DNA of 24,298 nt, from contig DATLYH010000174.1 in NCBI GenBank assembly GCA_035575035.1, positions 1 through 24,298 on the forward strand. The letters are read 5' to 3'. Made by a program: the position numbers and the translations under genes. Below are positions 6,319 to 14,249 of this stretch, one piece after another; the first letter of the stretch is position 1; the number at the start of each line of letters is the position of its first letter. Under the pieces are notes generated by a model that saw only the letters and a list, made by a program, of their open reading frames with translations, did not search any database and was not told the DNA's origin. This DNA is from DATLYH01 sp035575035 (GTDB lineage Bacteria > Planctomycetota > Planctomycetia > Gemmatales > Gemmataceae).

Positions 6319-7671
6319 TCAGCACACTTCCACCCGGGGCGTCACAATGGTGCGGTCGATCAGCGCCGGCCAGTAGGCGAACACCTCGCGTACCGACGGC
6401 CGGCCCGTGGTGTAGCCGGTCACGCCGGGCGGCCCCGACGTTACCAGCGGGGCAAGTTCGCGGGCAAAGCGCTCAACGGCGCCGCGCCGGGAATCGCGAA
6501 CGCTGATCCGCAGCACCACCTCGGGCGGCGCCACGGCCGCCGGGATGACGCCCGGCACGCAGTCGCCGGCCCCCAGGCACTCAAGGTTGCTTTGCTCCAA
6601 CTCGATGCCTGCCCGCCGCAGCCGCTGCAAAATCATCTCGCCGCAGCGCCGCGCCTTGGCCGGGGCATCGGGACCGAAGATCACCAGCGTCCCGCTGGCA
6701 GTGAAGCCGTCGCGGTAGGCGATTGACACCTTGTAGCGATCCGGGGCCGGCCGGCCGCGCGCCCCTTCGACCCGCACCGTCTCGGGCCCTTCCTGCGACA
6801 GCCGCACGCTGGTGAAGTCAGCACTCACATCGGGGGTCAGGTAGGCCGACGGGTCGCCGACCTCGTACAGCAGTTGCTCGGCCACTGTCTCACAGTTGAC
6901 CGCGCCGCCGGTGCCGGGCGGCTTGGTAATGCGGAAGGTGCCGTCCCGGTCGATCGCGGCGATCGGATAGCCGACGTCACCCAGGTCGGGCGCTTCTTGC
7001 CAGTTGCACCAGAGGCCGCCGGTGGCCTGGGCGCCGCACTCGATGATATGGCCGGCGATCGTCCCCGCGGCCAGGCGGTCCCAGTCATCCTCGGCCCAGC
7101 CGAACTCATACATCGCCGGGGCCAAGGTGAGCGAAGCATCGGCAACCCGACCGGTGATGACTACCGCAGCGCCCTGCCGCAGCGCCGCGACGATGGGGCC
7201 GGCGCCGAGGTAGACGTTGGCGCTGACCAGACGAGCCCGGACATCGGCCAGCGGCTGACCTGTGTCCAGGTTGGCCAGAGGATGTCCCTCGGCGAGCAGT
7301 TGATCGATACACGGCAAGAGATCATCGCCGCTGACCGTGGCGATGCGCCGGTCGGACAACCCGGCACGGTCCAGGAGGGCGCGGGCTTTGGCGGCGCAGC
7401 CGGCAGGGTTCATGCCGCCGGCGTTGGTGATCACCTTGAGGTTAGGCTGAGCCCGTAGGATCGGGCAGAGGCGTTCGAGCACGTCAAGGAAGTCGGTGGC
7501 GAAGCCGGCCTGCGGATCGCGCTGCCTTTGCAGGGCGAGGATCGACATGGTCAGCTCGGCCAGATACTCGAGCGTCAGGTAGTCGAGCCGGCCGCGCTCG
7601 GCCAGGATCAGCGGCGCGTCGAGGTTGTCGCCCCAGAAGCCGCAACCATTGCCGATGCGTACCTGTTCCAT
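6319..7671 (-). CDS. atuA: AtuA family protein (DUF1446), large part
   Basis: This is a 450-residue DUF1446/AtuA protein. It starts MEQVRIGNGCGFWGDNLDAP and contains YLTLEYLAELTMSIL, VITNAGGMNPAGCA, ANVYLGAGPIVAAL, VVITGRVADASLTLAP and the acidic GHIIECGAQATGG block, all typical of the family. Full AtuA proteins in Pseudomonas (acyclic terpene utilisation, citronellol/geraniol) also carry a C-terminal domain, which here is the next gene. The start is ATG 7671 with GGGGAGG 8 nt upstream; the open frame continues to 7860, but the extra 63 residues do not look conserved. It is first in a three-gene operon with the small AtuA protein and an enoyl-CoA hydratase. The reaction is not established for the family; the cofactor and substrate are unknown. 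Confidence 0.85.
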   Translation of the reverse strand: MEQVRIGNGCGFWGDNLDAPLILAERGRLDYLTLEYLAELTMSILALQRQRDPQAGFATDFLDVLERLCPILRAQPNLKVITNAGGMNPAGCAAKARALLDRAGLSDRRIATVSGDDLLPCIDQLLAEGHPLANLDTGQPLADVRARLVSANVYLGAGPIVAALRQGAAVVITGRVADASLTLAPAMYEFGWAEDDWDRLAAGTIAGHIIECGAQATGGLWCNWQEAPDLGDVGYPIAAIDRDGTFRITKPPGTGGAVNCETVAEQLLYEVGDPSAYLTPDVSADFTSVRLSQEGPETVRVEGARGRPAPDRYKVSIAYRDGFTASGTLVIFGPDAPAKARRCGEMILQRLRRAGIELEQSNLECLGAGDCVPGVIPAAVAPPEVVLRISVRDSRRGAVERFARELAPLVTSGPPGVTGYTTGRPSVREVFAYWPALIDRTIVTPRVEVC

Positions 7672-7984
7672 GTCTCTGGCCTCCCCAGCCAGACAGCCCA
7701 AGGCCCCCACGATCAGGGTACCTCTCAACGCGGCCGAGGGGTAGGCCTCGACCGCTGATCGGAGCCTCGATCGGCGTACCTGTTGTGACGTGGTCTGGAA
7801 ACCCTGCCATAACAGGTATAACGATGTGGAAGAGTCTACAAGTCCATAGTCCGTAACCAATCATGCTCTTTGCTATGGACGGTGTCTTCCCTCCCCGCGA
7901 GCCGCCGGTAGAATCGATCCCGGATGACCCTCACGGGCACCGCTCGGCCGGCGCGGCGCTCGTGTTCGCCGGGAGTCGATACCG
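7672..7984. other. Divergent intergenic region between atuA and the sigma-factor gene
   Basis: It must carry promoters in both directions. On the minus strand a poor candidate is TTGGTT-N16-TAGACT (about 7830-7857). On the plus strand I see no clear boxes. No palindromic operator stands out. Confidence 0.35.
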
Positions 7985-8725
7985 ATGGATGACCGGGACC
8001 AGCACCTCAGTCGCATTAGCTCCCTGTGGACGTTCATCGCCCAGGCGCACGGCCAGCCGGGCGAGGGGGCATCCACGGCCCAGCGGTTGCTGCTGGAGCG
8101 CTACTCTGTGCCGGTCCGCCGCTATCTCCTCGGCGCCCTCCGCGACCCGGACGCCGCCGACGAGGTGTTCCAGGAATTCGCCGTCCGCTTCCTGCGGGGC
8201 CATTTCAAGAATGCCGACCCCGGCCGGGGCCGCTTCCGTGATTACGTCCGCCGGGCTCTGATTAACCTGATCATCGACTACCAGAAGCGCCGGCAGCGGG
8301 CCCACCGGCCGATCCACCCAGCGGGCGAGCCGGCCGTGTCGGCGGACCGCTCGACCGATGCCGACCGGGAGTTCACCGAGCGGTGGCGTGAAGAATTACT
8401 GGACCGCACCTGGCTGGCCCTGGAGGAGTTCGAGCGCCGCACCGGCCGGCCATCGTACACGGTGCTGCGCCTCCGGACCGACCACCCCCAGTTGCCGGCC
8501 GAGGAGATGGCGGCCCGGCTCGGCCGGCGGCTCGGCAAGGGGTACACCGCTGAGGCCTTCCGCAAGGCGCTGCAGCGCGCCCGCGAGAAGTTCACCGACC
8601 TCCTCCTCGAAGAAGTGTGCTACTCTCTGGAAGACCCATCGCCGGAGCGGCTGGAAGAAGAATTGACTGACCTTGGTCTGTTGGCGTACTGCCGCGCGGC
8701 GTTGCAGCGGCGCCGCCGCGGCTGA
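7985..8725 (+). CDS. ECF-type RNA polymerase sigma factor
   Basis: This is a 246-residue sigma factor of the extracytoplasmic-function type. Region 2 spans about residues 34-105, with the core RDPDAADEVFQEFAVRFLRG and the DNA-contacting DYVRRALINLIIDYQKRR. Region 4 spans about 155-225 (YTVLRLRTDHPQLPAEEMAA, then AFRKALQRAREKFTDLLLEE). The insert between the regions and the tail to 246 are longer than in classical ECFs, which is common in planctomycete groups often linked to Ser/Thr kinases. No kinase or anti-sigma gene follows: the next gene is convergent. GGGAG lies 9 nt before ATG 7985. It directs polymerase to an unknown regulon. Confidence 0.88.
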   Translation: MDDRDQHLSRISSLWTFIAQAHGQPGEGASTAQRLLLERYSVPVRRYLLGALRDPDAADEVFQEFAVRFLRGHFKNADPGRGRFRDYVRRALINLIIDYQKRRQRAHRPIHPAGEPAVSADRSTDADREFTERWREELLDRTWLALEEFERRTGRPSYTVLRLRTDHPQLPAEEMAARLGRRLGKGYTAEAFRKALQRAREKFTDLLLEEVCYSLEDPSPERLEEELTDLGLLAYCRAALQRRRRG

Positions 8726-8959
8726 GAAGGGGTGTCCATCTGGTGAAAGTGCGACCGGACTGGCTGGAGGACTCATACATGACCGACCTGAGGAACTGAT
8801 CGCGCTTCTGTACCGTCACCGTGCGGAGCGGAAGGCTTGGTTGGCAGAGACGCCGAACCAGTCGCCGCCGGTCAGGACTACCACTTCGGTTTCCGGGAGT
8901 TCAATTGCTGCCCGAACCAGTCCCTGCACCCGAGCAATAGCGTCACCCACTCTGCGCCG
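8726..8959. other. Convergent intergenic stretch with a short protein-like remnant
   Basis: No complete gene is present. One plus-strand frame contains the protein-like stretch HDRPEELIALLYRHRAERKA (about 8770-8840) but has no good start of its own and then turns into low-complexity Ser/Thr/Arg. It may be the remnant of a gene that once followed the sigma factor. No clear terminator hairpin is seen. Confidence 0.25.
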
Positions 8960-10021
8960 CTAACGGCCGGGACCTTCGGCATCGGGATCGTTGCGGGGAA
9001 ACTCGGCCTGATGCCGGGCCCACCAGTCCCGCCATGCCCGCACCGCCTCGGCCTTCGCCGCCGGGGCCGCGTTCGGGACCGGGCCGAAGTCGGTCAGGGC
9101 GGCCGGCCGCTTCAGCCCCTGCACCGCTGCTCGGCGCAGCTCCAGCTCTGTGCCCAGCCCGATCAGGGCCCAGCGGGCGGCCTGGCTGATCTCCGTATGG
9201 TCCCTCTCTACCAGGTCGATCAACTCCTCGCCCAGCGGCAACCGCCGGATCGCCACCACCAGCACCGCTGCCAGCCGCACCTCCGGGCGCACGTCCTTCA
9301 ACTTTTCCTTCAAGACCGGTTCGTCGGCAAGGGCAAGCTCGCGGACCAGCAGGTCGAGTGTCATGACCCGGGCGAAGGAGGTTGGGTCGCGAACCGGGGG
9401 CACATTCCCCGCGGGAGGGAAGATCACCTGGGGCACCGCGAACACCGGCAGGCCGCCGAGGGGAAGCACACCGAGTCGGTCTGCGGCCCAGGCGGAGCCG
9501 GCATCGCGCAGGTAGGCATCTACATAAAACGGCATGTAAGCCGCGTGGCTGAAGGTGCCGTCTCCCTCGCGTCCGGTGTAGCCGAGGGCGCGGAGCGTGG
9601 CCAGGTCGGCTGGATTGTTGCGATTGACGAACACGCCCCCCTGCAAGATTACACTGATGGCATGCTGCTTCTCCCATTCAGCCAGCCGCATCATACTGAT
9701 CAGGGCGCGGGGCGAGGTGTTCGGGTGAGGGACCAGGCCCCAGACGCCCCGCAGCGCCTTGACCAGGCCCGGCAGAGTGGCCCGCCGGGTCTCCTCGCTG
9801 CCGAACCGCGCCAGCGCGAGAAGGGTTTGCAACCGGGTGCCGTCGTCGGCATCCCGCAGGATCAGCAGGGTTTTCAACGCCTGGGCGCGGGCTGCGGCGT
9901 CCCCGGAGTGCAGGTCCTTGAGCAACTCGGGGCCCGGCTTGGCAGGCGGCGGAGCGGCCCGGCCCTGGACAAAGGTCAGAAGGAGCATTGCCACACCCGC
10001 GGAGATAAAGGTCTTTCTCAC
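8960..10021 (-). CDS. Secreted HEAT-like hypothetical protein
   Basis: This is a 353-residue protein with an N-terminal signal peptide (VRKTFISAGVAMLLLTFVQG, cleavage probably after ...GRAA near residue 23). The mature part has helical, HEAT-like segments: LHSGDAAARAQALKTLLILR near the start, then VRPEVRLAAVLVVAIRRLPL and ISQAARWALIGLGTELELRR. The end, AEAVRAWRDWWARHQAEFPR, is a type of tail I associate with planctomycete HEAT-repeat lipoproteins and secreted proteins. The start is a GTG at 10021 with AGAGG about 10 nt upstream; it places the signal peptide correctly, unlike the ATG at 10069. It is divergent from the DUF1549 gene. No catalytic motif is visible; it is likely a periplasmic binding scaffold. 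Confidence 0.7.
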   Translation of the reverse strand: MRKTFISAGVAMLLLTFVQGRAAPPPAKPGPELLKDLHSGDAAARAQALKTLLILRDADDGTRLQTLLALARFGSEETRRATLPGLVKALRGVWGLVPHPNTSPRALISMMRLAEWEKQHAISVILQGGVFVNRNNPADLATLRALGYTGREGDGTFSHAAYMPFYVDAYLRDAGSAWAADRLGVLPLGGLPVFAVPQVIFPPAGNVPPVRDPTSFARVMTLDLLVRELALADEPVLKEKLKDVRPEVRLAAVLVVAIRRLPLGEELIDLVERDHTEISQAARWALIGLGTELELRRAAVQGLKRPAALTDFGPVPNAAPAAKAEAVRAWRDWWARHQAEFPRNDPDAEGPGR

Positions 10022-10346
10022 GGGATGGGATCCTCTACCGAGAGCGAGAACGTTTGAAGAAATGTCCAATCGATTATGACTCTCGGCCAGAAGGTGGACA
10101 ACGCAAAGGGGAGGGAGCTCCGCGCCGGAGACAGTCCGGAGTTGCCGGTTGTGCCGGATGGTCCCTTGGCAAGGGCAAGCCAGGCGGGTAAAACCCGTGA
10201 CATCCGGCCAAGGAGCGTGCCCAAGAGAGCGTTTCGCTGTCCTCTACCGGGTGGTTTTGGTATTCTTAAAAAAAGGGCCCACCCCAGAACTCGCTGGATC
10301 GCCTCCCGCCGCAGTGGATGAATTCGTCGCGTGTCCGAGGTGCTGC
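10022..10346. other. Divergent intergenic region before the DUF1549/DUF1553 gene
   Basis: A region of 325 bp without a gene. It holds a small hairpin (cgggtaaaacccg, about 10186-10200) and an A-rich tract (ttcttaaaaaaaggg, about 10262-10276) that may belong to the promoter of the downstream gene. The open frame of that gene extends into this region, but that extension is not coding in style. Confidence 0.4.
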
Positions 10347-13300
10347 ATGCTTTCTCGCGCTGCCCTGCTTCCGCTGACCCTGGGGATCGCTGCCGCCTTT
10401 GCGCGCCCCGGAACGGCTGCCGGGCCGATCGAGTTCAACCGGGACATTCGGCCGATCCTGACGGAGAACTGCTTCGGCTGTCACGGCCCCGACAGCGCCT
10501 CCCGCAAGGCCGGCCTGCGGCTCGACCAGCGCGAGGCCGCTCTCAAGGCTGGGGCCATCGTCCCCGGCGACCCGGACGCCAGCGAATTGGTCCGCCGCAT
10601 TTTCGAGACCGAGCCCAGCCAGATCATGCCGCCGCCCAAGACCAAGAAAACCCTTTCACCTCAGCAGAAGGAGCTGCTCCGTGCGTGGGTCGCTGCCGGG
10701 GCGCCGTATCAGCCGCACTGGTCCTTCATCCCCGTGCCGAAGACCGTCGCAGTGCCCCGACCGCCCGATCCACACGGCTGGGGCCGCAACCCGATCGATG
10801 CCTTCATCCTCGACCGATTGCAGCGCGAGAAGATCGAACCGGCCGTCGAGGCCAGTCGTGAGACCTGGCTCCGCCGCGTGACCTTCGACCTGACCGGCCT
10901 GCCGCCGACAATCGAGGAGATCGACGCCTTCCTCGCCGACCAATCCGAGGATGCCTATCACAAGGTGGTCAATCGCTTGCTGGCGTCCCCCGCTTATGGG
11001 GAGCGGATGGCCAACGACTGGCTCGATGTCGCCCGCTATGCCGACACCTTCGGCTACCAGGCCGACCGCGACACCCACGTCTGGCCCTGGCGCGACTGGG
11101 TGATCCGCGCCTTCAATGCCAACCTTCCCTATGACCAGTTCATCCTTTGGCAGACGGCGGGCGATCTGCTGGAAAACCCGACGCGCGAGCAGCGGCTGGC
11201 GACAGCGTTCAACCGTCTGCACCGGCAGACCAACGAGGGGGGAAGCATCGAGGAGGAATTCCGCGTCGAGTATGTCGCCGACCGCCTGCGCACCAACGGA
11301 ATGGCATTCCTCGGCCTGACGCTGGAGTGCGCCCGCTGCCACGATCACAAGTACGACCCGATCACCATGCGGGAGTATTACCAACTCAGCGCCTTCTTCA
11401 ACAACATCGACGAGCACGGGCTGTACTCCCACTTCACCGAGACGGCCCCCACTCCCGCGCTGCTGCTGTACGAGGGAGACCAGGAGGTCCGGCACCGCGA
11501 CCTGGTGGCCCGCATCCAGGCGAAGGAGGCCGAGCTGCGCCGCATTCGCGAAGCGGCCCGCGCTCGCTTCCGCCCCGAAACGGTTGCCGTTGCCGTGCCG
11601 CCGCCGGCCGCCGCGTACTCCTTCGAGGGTGTCAAGGCGCATGGCGATTACCGGCCGGTGCCGGGGAAGGTTGGCCAGGCGATTGAGTTCGGCGGCGACG
11701 ACGCCTATGTTTGCAAGGGGGCCGGCGCCTTCGGGCGGACGACGCCGTTCACCCTGGCGTTGTGGGTGAAGCCGACGCAGCATCGGCCGCGGATGGTGGT
11801 GGTGCACCGCTCCCGGGCCGCCGAGGACTCGGCCTTCCGGGGCTATGCGCTGGTCCTGGACAACGGCCGGCCTACCTTCTCGCTGGTCCATTTCTGGCCC
11901 GGCAACGCCCTTCAGGTCAAGGCGAAGCGGTCGATCCCCCTGGGGGAGTGGACCCATCTGGCGGTGACCTATGATGGCAGCAGCCGAGCCGCCGGCGTGC
12001 GTGTGTACGTCAACGGCACCGCGGTTGAGTACGACGTGGTGCGCGATCGGCTGACCCGCGACATCATCCACCGCAAGGAGTGGGGCGATTATGACGTGGA
12101 CGGTGTCCAGCTCGCCCTTGGTGCCCGCTTCCGCGACGTCGGCTTCCAGAAAGGGGCCGTCGATGAATTCCGCGTGTTCGACCGCGACCTGACGCCGTTG
12201 GAAGTGGCGGCCGTCGGCGGCTTTCCCGTACCCGCAGCTGAGGCGGATGTCTTTGAGCATTACCTGCTGCGTCGGGACGAGGAGTATCAGAAGGTCCGCG
12301 GCGAGCTCCAGCAGTTGCGCCACGAGGAGAACGAGCTGATCGGACAGGTGCGGCAGGTAATGGTGATGCAGGAGATGCCGGGCCGTCGGCCGACCTACGT
12401 GCTGGCCCGCGGTGCTTACGACGCCCCGCGCGAGCCGGTGCAGCCCGACACGCCCGCGGCCATCCTGCCATTCCCGGCCGAGTATCCGCGCAACCGGCTC
12501 GGCCTGGCGCGCTGGCTGCTCGACGACCGCAACCCGCTGACGGCCCGCGTGACGGTCAACCGCTTCTGGCAGATCTTCTTCGGCCGGGGGTTGGTGCCGA
12601 CCGCGGAGGATTTCGGCGCTCAGGGGCAGCCGCCGTCGCATCCCGAGTTGCTTGACTGGCTGGCGCGCTACTTCATGGACCACGGGTGGAATGTGCATGA
12701 GCTGTGCCGGCTGATCGTGCTGTCCGCGACTTATCGGCAGTCGTCGGTGCCGCGCGATCCTCGATTGTACACGAGCGACCCCGACAATCGGCTGCTGGCC
12801 CGCGGACCGCGGCACCGACTGGCGGCGGAGCAGCTGCGCGACAACGCCCTGGCGGTCAGCGGCCTGCTGGTGCGCCGCCTGGGCGGGCCGAGCGTGATGC
12901 CGTACCAGCCGGCCGGGCTGTGGGAGGAGTCGGGCACCGGCAAGGTCTACCGGCAATCAAAGGGAGAGGGGCTGTATCGCCGTAGCCTGTACACGTTCTG
13001 GCGGCGAACGGCCCCACCGCCGAGCATGACCACCTTCGATGCGCCGACGCGGGAATTCTGCCTGGCCCGGCGCGAGCGCACCGCCACGCCGCTGCAAGCG
13101 CTGGTGCTGCTCAACGACCCGCAGTTTGTCGAGGCGGCCCGGGTGCTGGCGGAAAAATTGATCCACCAACACGGCGACGATGTGGCGGCCCGCGTCCGCA
13201 CCGCCTTCCGACTGTTGACCAGCCGGCAGCCGTCGTCGCGGGAGCTGGAGGTCCTGCTGCGGCTGCACCGCGAACAGCGCCAGCGCTTCCAGATGGCGCC

Positions 13301-13433
13301 TGACAAGGCGGCCGCATTCCTGGACACCGGCGAGGCGCCACGCGACCGCACCCTGGATGCCGCCGACCACGCCGCGATGACCGTTGTGGTACAGGCGCTG
13401 ATGAACTTCGATGAGTGTGTGACGAAACGCTGA
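10347..13433 (+). CDS. Cytochrome/DUF1549/LamG/DUF1553 secreted protein
   Basis: This is a 1028-residue planctomycete surface-type protein. The signal peptide is MLSRAALLPLTLGIAAAFAR (1-25). A planctomycete cytochrome c-like domain follows with IEFNRDIRPILTENCFGCHG (CxxCH: C42, C45, H46). DUF1549 runs over about 148-360 (RRVTFDLTGLPPTIEEIDAF, then ANDWLDVARYADTFGYQ, ending with a second CxxCH, CARCH). A LamG/concanavalin-like domain runs over about 424-625 (FTLALWVKP, WTHLAVTYDG, VRVYVNG, VDEFRVFDR). DUF1553 runs over about 713-1015 (NRLGLARWLLDDRNPLTARV, VNRFWQIFFGRGLV, AEQLRDNAL, TPLQALVLLNDPQF). ATG 10347 has GAGG close upstream. Such proteins usually pair with a DUF1501 protein and are thought to bind or degrade polysaccharide; no activity is proven. 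Haem attachment at CxxCH is expected. Confidence 0.92.
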   Translation: MLSRAALLPLTLGIAAAFARPGTAAGPIEFNRDIRPILTENCFGCHGPDSASRKAGLRLDQREAALKAGAIVPGDPDASELVRRIFETEPSQIMPPPKTKKTLSPQQKELLRAWVAAGAPYQPHWSFIPVPKTVAVPRPPDPHGWGRNPIDAFILDRLQREKIEPAVEASRETWLRRVTFDLTGLPPTIEEIDAFLADQSEDAYHKVVNRLLASPAYGERMANDWLDVARYADTFGYQADRDTHVWPWRDWVIRAFNANLPYDQFILWQTAGDLLENPTREQRLATAFNRLHRQTNEGGSIEEEFRVEYVADRLRTNGMAFLGLTLECARCHDHKYDPITMREYYQLSAFFNNIDEHGLYSHFTETAPTPALLLYEGDQEVRHRDLVARIQAKEAELRRIREAARARFRPETVAVAVPPPAAAYSFEGVKAHGDYRPVPGKVGQAIEFGGDDAYVCKGAGAFGRTTPFTLALWVKPTQHRPRMVVVHRSRAAEDSAFRGYALVLDNGRPTFSLVHFWPGNALQVKAKRSIPLGEWTHLAVTYDGSSRAAGVRVYVNGTAVEYDVVRDRLTRDIIHRKEWGDYDVDGVQLALGARFRDVGFQKGAVDEFRVFDRDLTPLEVAAVGGFPVPAAEADVFEHYLLRRDEEYQKVRGELQQLRHEENELIGQVRQVMVMQEMPGRRPTYVLARGAYDAPREPVQPDTPAAILPFPAEYPRNRLGLARWLLDDRNPLTARVTVNRFWQIFFGRGLVPTAEDFGAQGQPPSHPELLDWLARYFMDHGWNVHELCRLIVLSATYRQSSVPRDPRLYTSDPDNRLLARGPRHRLAAEQLRDNALAVSGLLVRRLGGPSVMPYQPAGLWEESGTGKVYRQSKGEGLYRRSLYTFWRRTAPPPSMTTFDAPTREFCLARRERTATPLQALVLLNDPQFVEAARVLAEKLIHQHGDDVAARVRTAFRLLTSRQPSSRELEVLLRLHREQRQRFQMAPDKAAAFLDTGEAPRDRTLDAADHAAMTVVVQALMNFDECVTKR

Positions 13434-13492
13434 CGGTACTGAGCCCGATGGGGTAGACTGAAACAGCGAAGCAGTGACGGGCATCAACCGAG

Positions 13493-13738
13493 ATGTCAAG
13501 CAATCCCGCCCGTGGATTACCTCTTGGTGCTCGTACCGCTGCGAACGACGAAGTTTACCGCCGATTGAAGCTGTATCATGGCATCGAACCGCACGTGGCC
13601 CGAAACCGGCTCCACGAGCTGAAGCAGCGCGAGGGACGAGGACCTGCCGATGACTTGCTCTTTGACCTCACCGGCAACGTGTACGATCCAGAAACCCGCG
13701 AATGGCTCGGTTGTCTGACGGAGGGGGGTAAAGTCTGA
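13493..13738 (+). CDS. Small hypothetical protein, first of a pair
   Basis: This is an 81-residue protein. The conserved-looking core is EVYRRLKLYHGIEPHVARNR, then LHELKQREGRGPADDLLFDL and TGNVYDPETREWLGCLTEGG. I have a faint memory of similar short proteins in planctomycetes and cyanobacteria but cannot name a family or function. It is 59 nt after the DUF1553 stop and 28 nt before the next small gene, so the two likely form an operon. Its ATG has only a poor Shine-Dalgarno sequence. It lies between two genes that are normally adjacent, and its codon use is less GC-rich than theirs, which suggests insertion. A toxin-antitoxin pair is possible but has no motif support. Confidence 0.6.
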   Translation: MSSNPARGLPLGARTAANDEVYRRLKLYHGIEPHVARNRLHELKQREGRGPADDLLFDLTGNVYDPETREWLGCLTEGGKV

Positions 13739-13766
13739 CAGGGATTGACCAACCCGCGAGGAAGTC

Positions 13767-14066
13767 ATGAAATCAGAGCACCTCAAGCCGAGCCCGCGCC
13801 ACGATCACGTTTATGCGATCGTGCGTTACGAGACTACAGCAGGGCCGGATGTGCCCATCGAATTAAAAGTCACGGTCAAGAAGATTGTGACAGACCCCTA
13901 TGTTGCCCAGAAAGAGGTTGAGCGACTCAACGCTCTCAATGCCGACAAGGGTTGCTATTACTTTTCGCAGGTTACCCGGATGGATAAAAAAGGCGCTGAA
14001 GTGTTGACTGGGGATACCTCTTCAGGCGAGGGGGTTGCCGGCAATCCTGAAGATGACTCCATCTAA
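13767..14066 (+). CDS. Small hypothetical protein, second of a pair
   Basis: This is a 99-residue protein. The core is HDHVYAIVRYETTAGPDVPI, then ELKVTVKKIVTDPYVAQKEV and ERLNALNADKGCYYFSQVTR. The tail (about 79-99) is acidic and Gly/Ser-rich. The pattern 'YAIVRYE ... VTVKKIV ... A..EVERLN.LN..KG..Y..Q.TR' looks like a compact alpha/beta fold, but I cannot assign a family. GAGGAAG lies just before ATG 13767. Codons such as AAA, ATT and TTA are more frequent than in the flanking genes. No catalytic or DNA-binding motif is obvious. Confidence 0.65.
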   Translation: MKSEHLKPSPRHDHVYAIVRYETTAGPDVPIELKVTVKKIVTDPYVAQKEVERLNALNADKGCYYFSQVTRMDKKGAEVLTGDTSSGEGVAGNPEDDSI

Positions 14067-14094
14067 GCCGGTGGACCGGGTTGGTTTGTGTTTT

Positions 14095-14171
14095 TGGAGT
14101 GCGGTAAGGAATCGCCGCTTTTGATGTGTGGAACCAAACAATCCCAAGCGGTGAGGCCTCATCGCACTCCA
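14095..14171. repeat. Imperfect palindrome, MITE- or REP-like element
   Basis: Arms of 26 nt (14095-14120 and 14146-14171) pair with 5 mismatches, three of which would be G-U wobble pairs in RNA on one strand; the loop is 25 nt. The ends TGGAGTGCG / CGCACTCCA match perfectly. The element produces similar spurious reading frames on both strands (LECG..SPL / LECD.ASPL), a feature I recall from dispersed repeats in planctomycete and verrucomicrobial genomes. Confidence 0.6.
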
Positions 14172-14249
14172 GAATATCCAAATAACCATGTCCCGGTGCT
14201 TAGTTCGGGGGCGTCAACCCGCATTCGGCTACGAGAGGATACACGTACC

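Noticed and set aside
8837..10057. Plus-strand 406-residue ORF
   Set aside because: Antisense to the secreted HEAT-like gene, which has a signal peptide and typical composition; the plus frame is Gln/Arg/His-rich.
10656..12956. Minus-strand 766-residue ORF
   Set aside because: Fully antisense to the DUF1549/LamG/DUF1553 gene, whose domains are recognisable; His/Arg/Gln-rich shadow from GC bias.
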